Position numbers and translations under genes: made by a program
Part shown: positions 15,484 through 23,177 of the stretch, piece after piece
Layout of the letters: the number at the start of each line of letters is the position of its first letter
Numbering within the stretch: position 1 is the first letter of the stretch
The notes under the pieces: model-generated
Database searches by the model: none
What the model was told of the DNA's origin: nothing
What the model saw: only the letters and a program-made list of their open reading frames with translations
From: an uncultured Coriobacteriales bacterium
GTDB taxonomy: Bacteria > Actinomycetota > Coriobacteriia > Coriobacteriales > UMGS124
Direction of reading: 5' to 3'
Length of the DNA stretch: 64,000 nucleotides
NCBI GenBank assembly: GCA_934636245.1
Contig: CAKUAI010000001.1
Location: 186,001 to 250,000 of the forward strand

Positions 15484-15523
15484 GTGCCAGTGCCAGTGCC
15501 AGTGCCAGTGCCAGCGCCAGTGC
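15484..15523. repeat. GTGCCA hexanucleotide tandem repeat in a divergent promoter region
   Basis: Five exact GTGCCA units, one GCGCCA variant and a partial unit lie between genes starting at 15347 (minus) and 15688 (plus). Nothing else is apparent in this 340-bp gap. Confidence 0.8.
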
Positions 15524-15687
15524 GGTGAAGGCATGGGTGGGACGAGGGGATTCGTGTTCGTGTAAATTCTACTGACATGACACCTAACTTTGCAGAAAGC
15601 TTGACCCGTGCGACTGCAAGCTTTAAAACTACCCATCCAAGCGACGCTGGCGTGCGCCGCGCATATGAGTTCCCAGCGAAAGGATGC

Positions 15688-16794
15688 ATGGTGGGTCGCA
15701 AGGTTGCAGAACTGTTCAAACGCAAAGACGTTGAGATTAGCGTGCAGCGCTACCTCATTGACGCAATGGGTGCCATGGCGCAGGGTCTTTTTGCCTCTCT
15801 GCTTATGGGCACCATTTTGGCCACGCTGGGCACGCAGCTCGGCATCGGCGTGCTTGAGGAAATCGGCGGGTATGCCAAGGCCGCGGCCGGTCCCGCCATG
15901 GCGGTGTCGATCGGCTTTGCCTTGCGTGCTCCGGCGCTCGTGCTGTTCTCGCTGGTAGCAGTGGGTGCTGCGGCAAACACCCTGGGTGGCGCGGGTGGAC
16001 CGCTTGCCGTGCTCGTGGTTGCCATTGTGGCTTGCGAGGCTGGCAAGCTTGTTGCGGGCGAGACGAAGGTCGACATCCTTGTGACCCCCTTTGTCACCAT
16101 CGTCGCAGGTTGCGGCCTGTCGATGCTGTGCGCTCCCGCCATCGGCGCTGCGGCCTCGTGGCTCGGCGGCATCGTGATGTGGGCGACCGACCTGCAGCCG
16201 TTCGCCATGGGCATCGTCGTGTCTGTCGTTGTGGGCATTTTCCTTACGCTTCCCATCTCCTCGGCTGCCATTTGCGCGGCACTGAGCCTCACCGGTCTTG
16301 CCGGCGGCGCGGCTGTAGCGGGATGCTGCGCCCAGATGGTGGGCTTTGCGGTTATGAGCTTCAAGGAGAACGGTTGGGGCGGCCTGGTCTCTCAGGGCCT
16401 GGGCACCTCGATGCTGCAGATGGGCAACATCGTGCGCAACCCGCGCATCTGGATTCCCGCCATCCTAGCATCTGCCATCACGGGACCTATCGCCACCTGC
16501 GTGTTTGGTCTGCGTATGGACGGCGCTGCCATCTCCTCGGGCATGGGCACCTGTGGCCTTGTGGGCCCGATTGGCGTGTATACCGGCTGGCTGAACGACA
16601 TCGCCGCAGGCACGATGGTTGGCATTGGCGCTATGGACTGGCTGGGCCTCGTCCTCATCTGCTTCGTGCTGCCGGCGGTGCTTACCTGGGCGTTTGGCCT
16701 GATCCTGCGTCGTATTGGCTGGATTGGCGAAGGCGACCTCAAGCTCGAGGCTGCCGACAAGACCCGCGCCAAGACCGAAGCGGCTGCCGAATAA
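15688..16794 (+). CDS. PTS EIIC-like membrane permease (PfoR/COG3641 type)
   Basis: The 368-aa, highly hydrophobic protein has about ten potential membrane spans with many Gly/Ala-rich segments. VQRYLIDAMGAMAQGLFASLL near the N-terminus, GYAKAAAGPAMAVSIG and NPRIWIPAILASAITGPIAT are typical of the EIIC-like family that includes Clostridium PfoR. The start at 15688 has AAAGGA five bases upstream. No EIIA, EIIB, HPr or sugar-metabolism gene is nearby, so a PTS role is not demonstrated; these stand-alone proteins may be transporters or sensors. Confidence 0.8.
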   Translation: MVGRKVAELFKRKDVEISVQRYLIDAMGAMAQGLFASLLMGTILATLGTQLGIGVLEEIGGYAKAAAGPAMAVSIGFALRAPALVLFSLVAVGAAANTLGGAGGPLAVLVVAIVACEAGKLVAGETKVDILVTPFVTIVAGCGLSMLCAPAIGAAASWLGGIVMWATDLQPFAMGIVVSVVVGIFLTLPISSAAICAALSLTGLAGGAAVAGCCAQMVGFAVMSFKENGWGGLVSQGLGTSMLQMGNIVRNPRIWIPAILASAITGPIATCVFGLRMDGAAISSGMGTCGLVGPIGVYTGWLNDIAAGTMVGIGAMDWLGLVLICFVLPAVLTWAFGLILRRIGWIGEGDLKLEAADKTRAKTEAAAE

Positions 16795-16906
16795 ACAAGT
16801 AGTGCGCTTGGGGCGAAAAAGTTCGCGTTGACGGCGAGTCGTCGTGTTTGCGGACTATCAAGAGCTTCTGCGTAAGTGACGGCGGCTCTGACAAACTGAG
16901 GGTTCG

Positions 16907-16949
16907 GCGCATGATCTGGTGATGCCTGCGGCAAAGTCGGATCATGCGC
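16907..16949. other. 10-bp perfect inverted repeat in a gene-free stretch
   Basis: GCGCATGATC (16907-16916) and GATCATGCGC (16940-16949) flank a 23-base loop. With the next dyad (17002) it lies in the 756-bp gap after the EIIC gene, which has no credible CDS. Confidence 0.5.
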
Positions 16950-17001
16950 TGACATACATAGCACCTGGCAGATTCTGAAATTTCCAATGTGGAAGATAAC
17001 T

Positions 17002-17051
17002 CCCGCATGCGGTGGACATGACGCCGATATGAACGACGGCTCGCATGCGGG
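17002..17051. other. Second 10-bp perfect inverted repeat in the same gap
   Basis: CCCGCATGCG (17002-17011) and CGCATGCGGG (17042-17051) flank a 30-base loop. The two hairpins could belong to one structured RNA or be operator pairs. Confidence 0.5.
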
Positions 17052-17176
17052 CGCCATGATTCAGTGCGGGACGACGCCTTCTTGTATACGAAGACCCTGG
17101 TGCCGACGTGGATGATGGCCCTCACATACAGCGGTCCTATCTATATGGGGGTCTCTTGCTCTTAGAGTAAACCATT

Positions 17177-17263
17177 TAACATACATTCCAATGGTTCAAA
17201 TGTATGCTAATTCATCAAAACCCCAGTTGGCGTGTTTTCTAAAATTCTGAAATGTATGTTAAT
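17177..17263 (-). repeat. Dispersed 85-bp intergenic element, copy 3 (reversed)
   Basis: Read on the minus strand it has the same order: AACATACATTT, the ACGCCAACTGGGG core, a second AGCATACATTT and the inverted AATGTATGTT. It is the only copy in reverse orientation. Confidence 0.8.
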
Positions 17264-17343
17264 TGGTAGCGGAGTCACCTTACAGAGCGGTGCGTCTTGC
17301 TAACGGGTTCACTCAGCCTGTTGGGCCCGGTGGCGAAGTGCAG

Positions 17344-17369
17344 CTTGCATACACGCCTTGCATACACGC
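17344..17369 (+). repeat. 13-bp tandem duplication
   Basis: CTTGCATACACGC is present twice in direct succession upstream of the niaR promoter region. Confidence 0.7.
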
Positions 17370-17432
17370 GGGCAAAATCAAGCTGCGACTCTCATGGCGA
17401 GCACAACGGGCCCCGGTTCACACGCGCATGGG

Positions 17433-17438
17433 TATAAT
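17433..17438 (+). promoter_or_regulatory. -10 box upstream of niaR
   Basis: A consensus TATAAT in GGGTATAATGC, 112 bp before the ATG. A second GGGTACAATGC lies at 17497-17507. Neither has a clear -35, so the active one cannot be chosen. Confidence 0.4.
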
Positions 17439-17550
17439 GCTCAATCAGCGGTTGTTGCCAACATTGTGTCCAAGGCGCTCTTTTTGCGTATGCGTGGGTA
17501 CAATGCGGCGTTGACGATAGGGTACAGCGACTACGGGGGATTAACGAGCG

Positions 17551-18111
17551 ATGGAAGGCGCGCAGAGAAGAGAAGCCCTGCTTGCGGCATTGCGCGAGGC
17601 CACAACGCCATTGAGTGGTGCGGCCTTGGCCAGCCGTTTCGGCGTGAGCCGCCAGGTCATCGTGCAAGACATTGCCCTCCTGCGTACCTCCGGTGCCGAT
17701 ATCACTTCCACCAATAGGGGATACGTGCTTGCTGGCGCTACTTCGGCTGCGCCCACCCAGCGCCCCAGTCGTCTTTTCAAAGTTCGCCATACCTCCGAGC
17801 AGGTGGCCGACGAGCTTAACGCCATCGTTGACCTGGGTGCCACGGTCGAGAACGTGATGGTCAATCATCGCACGTACGGCCGCCTAAGCGCCCCGCTCAA
17901 CATCAAGTCCCGCCGCGATGTCCAACACTTTTTGTCCGACCTTGCCCAAGGTATTTCCTCGCCGCTCATGGCCCTCACTGATGGCTACCACTTTCACCTG
18001 GTGAGCGCCGATACTCCTGAAATCCTCGACGAGGTAGAAACCGCCCTCTCCACCCTCGGCTTCCTCGCCCCCCTCACCGCCTTCGAACGCGAAGAACTCC
18101 CCGCAAGCTAA
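17551..18111 (+). CDS. niaR: NiaR-type transcriptional repressor (HTH_11 plus 3H domain)
   Basis: The 186-aa protein joins an N-terminal HTH (REALLAALREATTPLSGAALASRFGVSRQVIVQDIALLR) to a 3H domain with conserved histidines in MVNHRTYG, QHFLSDL and GYHFHLV, the metal- and nicotinate-binding residues of NiaR/YrxA. NiaR represses NAD synthesis or niacin uptake genes when niacin is plentiful. Length and domain order match the family. No nad or niacin transport gene is adjacent, so its targets must lie elsewhere. Two -10-like boxes precede it. Confidence 0.88.
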   Translation: MEGAQRREALLAALREATTPLSGAALASRFGVSRQVIVQDIALLRTSGADITSTNRGYVLAGATSAAPTQRPSRLFKVRHTSEQVADELNAIVDLGATVENVMVNHRTYGRLSAPLNIKSRRDVQHFLSDLAQGISSPLMALTDGYHFHLVSADTPEILDEVETALSTLGFLAPLTAFEREELPAS

Positions 18112-18493
18112 CCCTTCGGCCTGCCGCGTCACATATGCCAGCTCTAGACCATTCGATCATCATTAAGTGTGGCGCGACGTGTGTCTTGCTAAACGGAGAT
18201 ATGGGCTAAATCGTTGAGACAGAAATGCGTTTGGTCATCCCTGAGACGAACTTGGGCTATTGGGTTCGACGCTGTCCGAAACCAGCGCCTCTAAAGCGTC
18301 CCCGCGCACAAAGCAACAAGGCATTGCCGACAACCTCAGAAACAATGTAGTCATCTCGTTTTGCATGGCCCTATATGTCCCGTCGTTTGTCAGGCGTACA
18401 AACGCGGGCCCTCTCCGGGGCATCTTCGGATTGCGAGCAGCCTAACGCCTGCTTTTAAATTCTGCCCCCACCGCCTGTCGACCAGACAAGCGT
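18112..18493. other. Gene-free gap between niaR and htpG
   Basis: A minus-strand frame of 62 codons (18235-18423) has no ribosome-binding site. Its internal FLRLSAMP recalls the start of the LuxR protein at 38855, which could mark a decayed relic, but the resemblance is too short to support a call. Confidence 0.25.
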
Positions 18494-18558
18494 AGGCCCC
18501 GCCTTTTCTCTCGGGACAGCTTCGCGAAGCCAGTGTCACGAGGGAAAAGGCGGGGCCT
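18494..18558. terminator. Long stable hairpin downstream of htpG
   Basis: AGGCCCCGCCTTTTC and GAAAAGGCGGGGCCT form a nearly perfect stem with a second inner stem GCTTCGCGAAGC. No T tract follows on either strand. It probably ends htpG (minus) and may shield it from niaR. Confidence 0.6.
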
Positions 18559-18585
18559 CGGGGAGACCTGTCTATTCGCAGCGCT

Positions 18586-20556
18586 CTACATCAGCGCGCA
18601 TACGTTCTCCGCGAACGCCACGGGATCGTCCACAGGCATGCCGCTCACGAGCAGCGCCTGATCGAGCAGGAGCTTTGCGTACAGCGCGACCTTCTCGCCC
18701 TCGCCGGCCTGCTGGGCGGCGCACAGCTTGGCGAACACGGGGTGCTGGGCGTTGAGCTCGAGCACGCGCTGGGCCTTGGGAGCCGCTGCAGCCTCGGGCA
18801 TCATGGCCATGATGCGCTCCATCTCGAGCGACACCTGGCCCTCGCTGGTCAGTACGGCGGGGGAGTCGCCCAGGCCTGCGCTTACCTTCACGGAGCTCAC
18901 CTTGTCGCCCAGAGCTTCCTTCATGGCGCTCAGCAGGGCCTCGTTGTCGTTGCTGACCTTCTCGGCGGCCTGCTTCTCCTCATCGGTTGCCAGGTTGAGG
19001 TCGGCGCTGGCCACGTTGGCGAGCTCAATATCGCGGGCCTCCTTGCCTTCGGTTTCATCGGTGGCGAGGACCTCCGGCACATGGTAGGCATGCATGGCCT
19101 GCAGCATGAACTCGTCGACGTCTTGCGTGCACAGCAACACGTCGAAGCCGCGCGCCAGCGCCGCCTTCACCATCGGCAGCTTCTCGAGGCGCTCGCGCGA
19201 GTCGCCGGCGGCGTAGTAAATCTTGTCCTGACCCTCGGCCATGCCGTCCACATACTCGCGGAAGGTGACCATCTTGTTCTCGCGGGCGCTCCAGAAGAGC
19301 ATGAGGTCGCCCAGCTCAGCGGCCTTCATGCCGTAGCTTGCGTAGATGCCAAACTTCAAGCCGCGGCCAAAGTTCTCGAAGAACTTCTCGTAGCCCTCGC
19401 GATCCTCGGCGAGCATCTTGCCAAGCTCGGTCTTCACCTGGCGCTCAACGTGCTTTGCGATGGCTTTGAGCTGGGAGTTCTGCTGCAGTGTCTCACGCGA
19501 GATGTTGAGCGAGATGTCGGGGGAGTCCACCACGCCGCGCACGAAGTTGAAGTAGTCAGGCACGAGGTCGGCGCACTTCTCCTGAATGAGCACGTTGGAG
19601 GAGTACAGCGCGATGCCCTTCTCGTAGTCGGCGCTGTACAGGTCGAACGGGGCCTTCGAGGGGATGAAGAGCAGGCCGTCGTAGCTGATGCGGCCCTCGG
19701 CGTGGAAGCTGATGGTGCGCGCCGGCGCCGCGTAGTCGTGGAAGGTCGACTTGTAGAATTCGTCGTAATCCTCCTGGGAGACTTCCGACTTGCTCTTCTT
19801 CCAGATGGGCTTGATGGAGTTGATGGTCTCAAGCTCGGTGTAGCTTTCCCACTCGGGCTTGTAGTCCTCGGGCGCGTCGTCGGGCTTGGGCAGCTGGCGG
19901 CGCTTCGTGACCTCCATGCGCACGGGGTAGCGCACGTAGTTGGAGTACTTGCGGATGAGCTCCTTCAGACGCCACTCGCTGAGCAGCTCGTCGGTGTTCT
20001 CGTCCTCGGTGCTTTCGCGCAGGTACAGCGTGATGCACGTGCCGTGGTCTCCCACGAGCGCGGCCTCTTCGGGCGTGGCGGGCTCGATGGTGTAGCCGTC
20101 CAGGCCGTCGCACTCCCACGCGTTGACCTCGTCGGAGCCAAAGGCGCGGCTTACCACGCGGACCTTGGAGGCCACCATGAACGAGGAGTAGAAGCCCACG
20201 CCAAACTGGCCGATGATGTCGACGTCGGTGCCCTGGGCCTCGGCGTTGTCGGTCTTGAAGGCTTCCGAGCCGGAGTGTGCGATGGTGCCCAGGTTGGCGT
20301 CGAGCTCCTCAGCTGTCATGCCGATGCCGTTGTCGCGAACGCTGATGGTGCGCGCGTCCTTGTCAAAGGCAACCTGCACGCCCAGCTCCGAGCGGTCTAC
20401 CTGCACGTTTGCATCAGTGAGGCTCTTGAAGACGAGTTTGTCCACGGCGTCGGAGGCGTTGGAGATGAGCTCGCGCAGGAAAATCTCGCGGTTGGTGTAG
20501 ATAGAGTTGATCATGAGGTCGAGGAGCTTCTTGCTCTCAGTCTTGAATTCCTTCAT
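18586..20556 (-). CDS. htpG: Molecular chaperone HtpG (bacterial Hsp90)
   Basis: The 656-aa protein starts at the ATG at 20556, preceded by GAAAGGAAG. The GHKL ATPase domain is intact: NREIFLRELISNASDA with the catalytic Glu, VRDNGIGMT and GQFGVGFYSSFMV. The middle domain contains the SREL-type catalytic-loop equivalent NISRETLQQN, and a C-terminal dimerisation domain follows. HtpG is a dimeric ATP-dependent chaperone of the cytosol. It is transcribed alone; no CIRCE or HAIR element was seen in its leader. Confidence 0.97.
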   Translation of the reverse strand: MKEFKTESKKLLDLMINSIYTNREIFLRELISNASDAVDKLVFKSLTDANVQVDRSELGVQVAFDKDARTISVRDNGIGMTAEELDANLGTIAHSGSEAFKTDNAEAQGTDVDIIGQFGVGFYSSFMVASKVRVVSRAFGSDEVNAWECDGLDGYTIEPATPEEAALVGDHGTCITLYLRESTEDENTDELLSEWRLKELIRKYSNYVRYPVRMEVTKRRQLPKPDDAPEDYKPEWESYTELETINSIKPIWKKSKSEVSQEDYDEFYKSTFHDYAAPARTISFHAEGRISYDGLLFIPSKAPFDLYSADYEKGIALYSSNVLIQEKCADLVPDYFNFVRGVVDSPDISLNISRETLQQNSQLKAIAKHVERQVKTELGKMLAEDREGYEKFFENFGRGLKFGIYASYGMKAAELGDLMLFWSARENKMVTFREYVDGMAEGQDKIYYAAGDSRERLEKLPMVKAALARGFDVLLCTQDVDEFMLQAMHAYHVPEVLATDETEGKEARDIELANVASADLNLATDEEKQAAEKVSNDNEALLSAMKEALGDKVSSVKVSAGLGDSPAVLTSEGQVSLEMERIMAMMPEAAAAPKAQRVLELNAQHPVFAKLCAAQQAGEGEKVALYAKLLLDQALLVSGMPVDDPVAFAENVCALM

Positions 20557-20747
20557 CGGTAAGGCTTCCTTTCTGGGGCAGTGCACGCGTGTGCGGTTTT
20601 GCATGCACCGTGTTGTACCCCCAATCAGATTCTCTGTACATGCAATGTAAGAAAATCTCACAATCATACGCTTAGGTCTTGTGATGAGTACGAGTCACCT
20701 AACCGATGCAACGTCAAAGCGCTACTATGGCCGCCATCCTTTTCCGC

Positions 20748-20777
20748 GATGACACAAAAGGACGGGCGTAACGCGTC
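20748..20777 (+). repeat. 30-bp GACGGGCGTA element, copy 1
   Basis: It matches the element at 21749 at 24 of 30 positions, with the shared core GGACGGGCGTA. The two copies flank the AEC transporter gene in the same orientation. Confidence 0.5.
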
Positions 20778-20809
20778 GTTTTGTTGTCTGGAACACCACA
20801 AAGGGGCGG

Positions 20810-21745
20810 GTGCACCGCGTCATGCTGAGTCTGATTCTTGCCGAGAAGATACTATCCCTGTTCGTGATGATGGCGATGGGGTTCGCGCTGGTCAAAGCCG
20901 GTTTTGTGAAGTCGCAGGACAGCCGCGCCATCGCCATGCTCAACCTCTACGTCATCAACCCCTGCATGATCATTTCATCGTTTCAGGTGGACATGACCCA
21001 AGAGGTGCGGCTGGGCTTTCTTGTCGCCATTATCGGTGCGGTGGCTACGCAAGGTTTGTTCCTCGTGCTTACCACGGTCTTCAAAAAGCCGCTCAAGCTC
21101 GACGAGGTGGAGCAGGCCTCGCTCACCTATTCCAACTGCGGCAACCTGATCATTCCGCTCGTTGTGATGATCATGGGGCAAGACATGGTCATCTACTGCA
21201 CTGCCTACCTGGTGGTTCAGACCATTCTGCTGTGGTCGCACGGCAAATCGCTCATGCGCGGCGTTCGCGGCATCGACTGGCGTCAGGTGCTGCTGGGCGT
21301 CAACATGGTTTCCGTCTATATCGGCCTGTTGTTGTTTATCACCGGTTTGCGCCTGCCGGAGCCTGTGCAGCTGGCCATGAGCTCGGTGGGCTCGATGATT
21401 GGCCCGTCGGCAATGATTGTGACGGGCATGATTATGGCGGGTGTGAACTTCCGAGAACTGCTCTCGTTCAAGCGTCTTCCCTTTGCGGCAATCATGCGAC
21501 TGATTGCGCTTCCTCTCATCGGCCTTGCCATTCTCAAGTTTACGCCCTTGGCAAGCCTTGCGCCCAACGGGGAGAACGTCTTGCTCATCACGCTGCTCGC
21601 TGCATGTGCGCCTTCGGCCTCCACGATCAACCAGATGGCACAGATATATAATCGCAACGCGTCATATGCCAGCGCAATCAACGTCGTCACCATCCTGTGC
21701 TGCATCGTGACCATGCCCCTCATGGTGTTCCTCTACCAGCTCTAG
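20810..21745 (+). CDS. AEC-family auxin-efflux-like transporter
   Basis: The 311-aa protein has about ten hydrophobic spans in two halves, typical of the AEC family: N-terminal LFVMMAMGFALVKAGF, then LNLYVINPCMIISSF and the SLTYSNCGNLIIPLV motif with the characteristic Asn-Pro and Asn residues. AEC members export or import carboxylates such as malate. The start is a GTG at 20810 with AAAGGGG just upstream; an ATG at 20822 is a weaker alternative because the spacing would be 15 bases. It is divergent from htpG and has no operon partner. Confidence 0.88.
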   Translation: MHRVMLSLILAEKILSLFVMMAMGFALVKAGFVKSQDSRAIAMLNLYVINPCMIISSFQVDMTQEVRLGFLVAIIGAVATQGLFLVLTTVFKKPLKLDEVEQASLTYSNCGNLIIPLVVMIMGQDMVIYCTAYLVVQTILLWSHGKSLMRGVRGIDWRQVLLGVNMVSVYIGLLLFITGLRLPEPVQLAMSSVGSMIGPSAMIVTGMIMAGVNFRELLSFKRLPFAAIMRLIALPLIGLAILKFTPLASLAPNGENVLLITLLAACAPSASTINQMAQIYNRNASYASAINVVTILCCIVTMPLMVFLYQL

Positions 21746-21748
21746 CGA

Positions 21749-21778
21749 GATGACGCAAGGGGACGGGCGTACTGCGCC
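21749..21778 (+). repeat. 30-bp GACGGGCGTA element, copy 2
   Basis: It begins four bases after the AEC stop codon. See copy 1 at 20748. Confidence 0.5.
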
Positions 21779-21832
21779 ATGTTGCCGCACGACTCCGTAG
21801 TGTTGTCGCCCACGACTGAAAGGTGCCCGACC

Positions 21833-22129
21833 ATGCCCAACGCTTGTGTGACGTGTGCCGTGCACGTGACCCCCAAGTCAGGCAAAGACCAGGTTGTCGG
21901 TGTTTCCTGCGCCGATGACGGCACCTGCGAGGTGCGCCTGCGCGTGACCGCCCCGCCCGACAACGGCAAGGCCAACAAGGCCGTGTGCAAGCTGATGGCG
22001 GGAGCTCTCGGTATCTCAAAGGGTTCCGTTTCCATCAAACGTGGCGAGACGAGCCACCACAAGATGCTCGAACTCGACATCTCCCAGCCTGCCTATGACG
22101 CCTGGTACGAGGCTTTGCCGCGGGTGTAA
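21833..22129 (+). CDS. YggU/DUF167 family protein
   Basis: The 98-aa protein starts at the ATG at 21833 with GAAAGGTG upstream. VHVTPKSGKDQVVGV, LRVTAPPDNGKANKAV and the C-terminal GETSHHKMLELD are the conserved core of the DUF167 (YggU) fold, a small alpha/beta protein of unknown role found across bacteria. Length is typical. Confidence 0.88.
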   Translation: MPNACVTCAVHVTPKSGKDQVVGVSCADDGTCEVRLRVTAPPDNGKANKAVCKLMAGALGISKGSVSIKRGETSHHKMLELDISQPAYDAWYEALPRV

Positions 22130-22168
22130 GGCAAAGGGCGTGCGCCTTCTTTTACCTGGGGAAGTGAG

Positions 22169-22774
22169 TTACGAGAGCTTCTCGCTCATCACTTTGAGCT
22201 TTACCCCCAAGCAGCTCGCCAGTGCTTCAACGAGCGCCAGCGTTGGATTGCCGATGCCGCGTTCAACCCGGCTGATGGCCGCTTGCTGCACCCCGCTGCG
22301 CGTAGCGAGCTCGGTTTGAGTGAGTCCCGCCTCCCGTCGTGCACGCGCAAGTTCGGCCCCAATGCTTTCGGCGAGGGTCGGCGTGCTTGATCTCGTGGAA
22401 TCAGGGCTGTCGGCGCCGCAGCCCGGTGTGACCTCCACCAACTCAAAGTCGTCTTGACTGCAGCGCCCCATCGACACGAGAAGCAGCTTGAAGTCGTCGT
22501 AGTCATCGAGGTTGTTCGCCTTAAGGACTTGTCCGATGTTTTGGCGCGAAGGCGGCACAATGCGCTCTTCCACCCAGCGGCGGCTCCAAGTGCCGTCGAG
22601 CGCGCGCTCCTTGGTGTGTATGAACGGGATAAGGAGCATGGGCACGTCGTTCTCGGTGGCCCACGGTTCGATTTCGATGCGGTAGTCGCGCTCTTCCTCG
22701 TTGTACAGGAGTCTGGCGCATGCGCGCCGCTTGCCGGCACGCACGTGGGTGTCAACGATTTCGAAGATTCTCAT
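22169..22774 (-). CDS. XRE-type HTH protein with an N-terminal ligand or partner domain
   Basis: The 201-aa product has a C-terminal XRE helix-turn-helix (GAELARARREAGLTQTELATRSGVQQAAISRVERG) and an N-terminal domain of about 115 residues with the run WSRRWVEERIVPPSRQNIGQVL and a following LDDYDDFKLLL. I do not recognise that domain by name. The ATG has AAAGGTGG upstream. The preceding gene overlaps it by 23 bp, so the two are translated from one transcript. The HTH half resembles antitoxins of HigA or HipB type; the toxin would then be the 81-aa partner or be lost. Confidence 0.75.
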   Translation of the reverse strand: MRIFEIVDTHVRAGKRRACARLLYNEEERDYRIEIEPWATENDVPMLLIPFIHTKERALDGTWSRRWVEERIVPPSRQNIGQVLKANNLDDYDDFKLLLVSMGRCSQDDFELVEVTPGCGADSPDSTRSSTPTLAESIGAELARARREAGLTQTELATRSGVQQAAISRVERGIGNPTLALVEALASCLGVKLKVMSEKLS

Positions 22775-22997
22775 AATGCAACCACCTTTCCCAAATCATC
22801 TGCCATATCTTGTCGAGGTGCACAGGCGAGAGAATCCCATCTAAGCCGCGCAGGATTTTGGCGCGGTCCGTTTCCATAAGCGGCTGCACGGCGGGATGCA
22901 CGTCGAAAAGGCTGAGATTGTCCTCAAGCGAACGCGACCCGATAAAGTTATTCGCATTGACGTCCGCAAGCGGATCAAACCGTGCCGCGCGCTCCAC
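22752..22997 (-). CDS. 81-aa protein overlapping the XRE gene, unknown function
   Basis: The frame begins at a GTG (22997) with no clear Shine-Dalgarno sequence, but a TATAAT box lies on the minus strand at 23036-23041. The protein is soluble, with ANNFIGSRSLEDNLSLFDVHPAV near the start and a C-terminal amphipathic helix (LDKIWQMIWERWLHYENLRNR). The frame is open a little further upstream without a start, so it could also be the C-terminal remnant of a longer gene. Overlap with the XRE gene argues for a functional pair. Confidence 0.5.
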   Translation of the reverse strand: MERAARFDPLADVNANNFIGSRSLEDNLSLFDVHPAVQPLMETDRAKILRGLDGILSPVHLDKIWQMIWERWLHYENLRNR

Positions 22998-23035
22998 ATC
23001 GCCGTAGCAGGAGAATCATACGGCTACCTGCAAAC

Positions 23036-23041
23036 ATTATA
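23036..23041 (-). promoter_or_regulatory. -10 box of the 81-aa/XRE pair
   Basis: Reads TATAAT on the minus strand, 39 bp before the GTG at 22997, in an unusually AT-rich pocket (23020-23080). Confidence 0.45.
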
Positions 23042-23105
23042 TGACGTAAAAAGCATATAAGATTTTAAAGCAAAAAGGACACCCATCGCCATTCCCCAAT
23101 ACAAA

Positions 23106-23148
23106 AAGCGCGGCGGGACCCAGGTTGCGTCTGGGTCCCGCCGCGCTT
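23106..23148 (-). terminator. Rho-independent terminator of putP
   Basis: AAGCGCGGCGGGACCCAG pairs perfectly with CTGGGTCCCGCCGCGCTT. On the minus strand it runs into CTTTTTG. Confidence 0.9.
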
Positions 23149-23177
23149 GTGTGCGGTGCTATAAAGCGGTGCTCGTC

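Noticed and set aside
18235..18423. A 62-codon minus-strand frame containing FLRLSAMP
   Set aside because: The eight-residue match to the LuxR protein at 38855 is too short and there is no ribosome-binding site.
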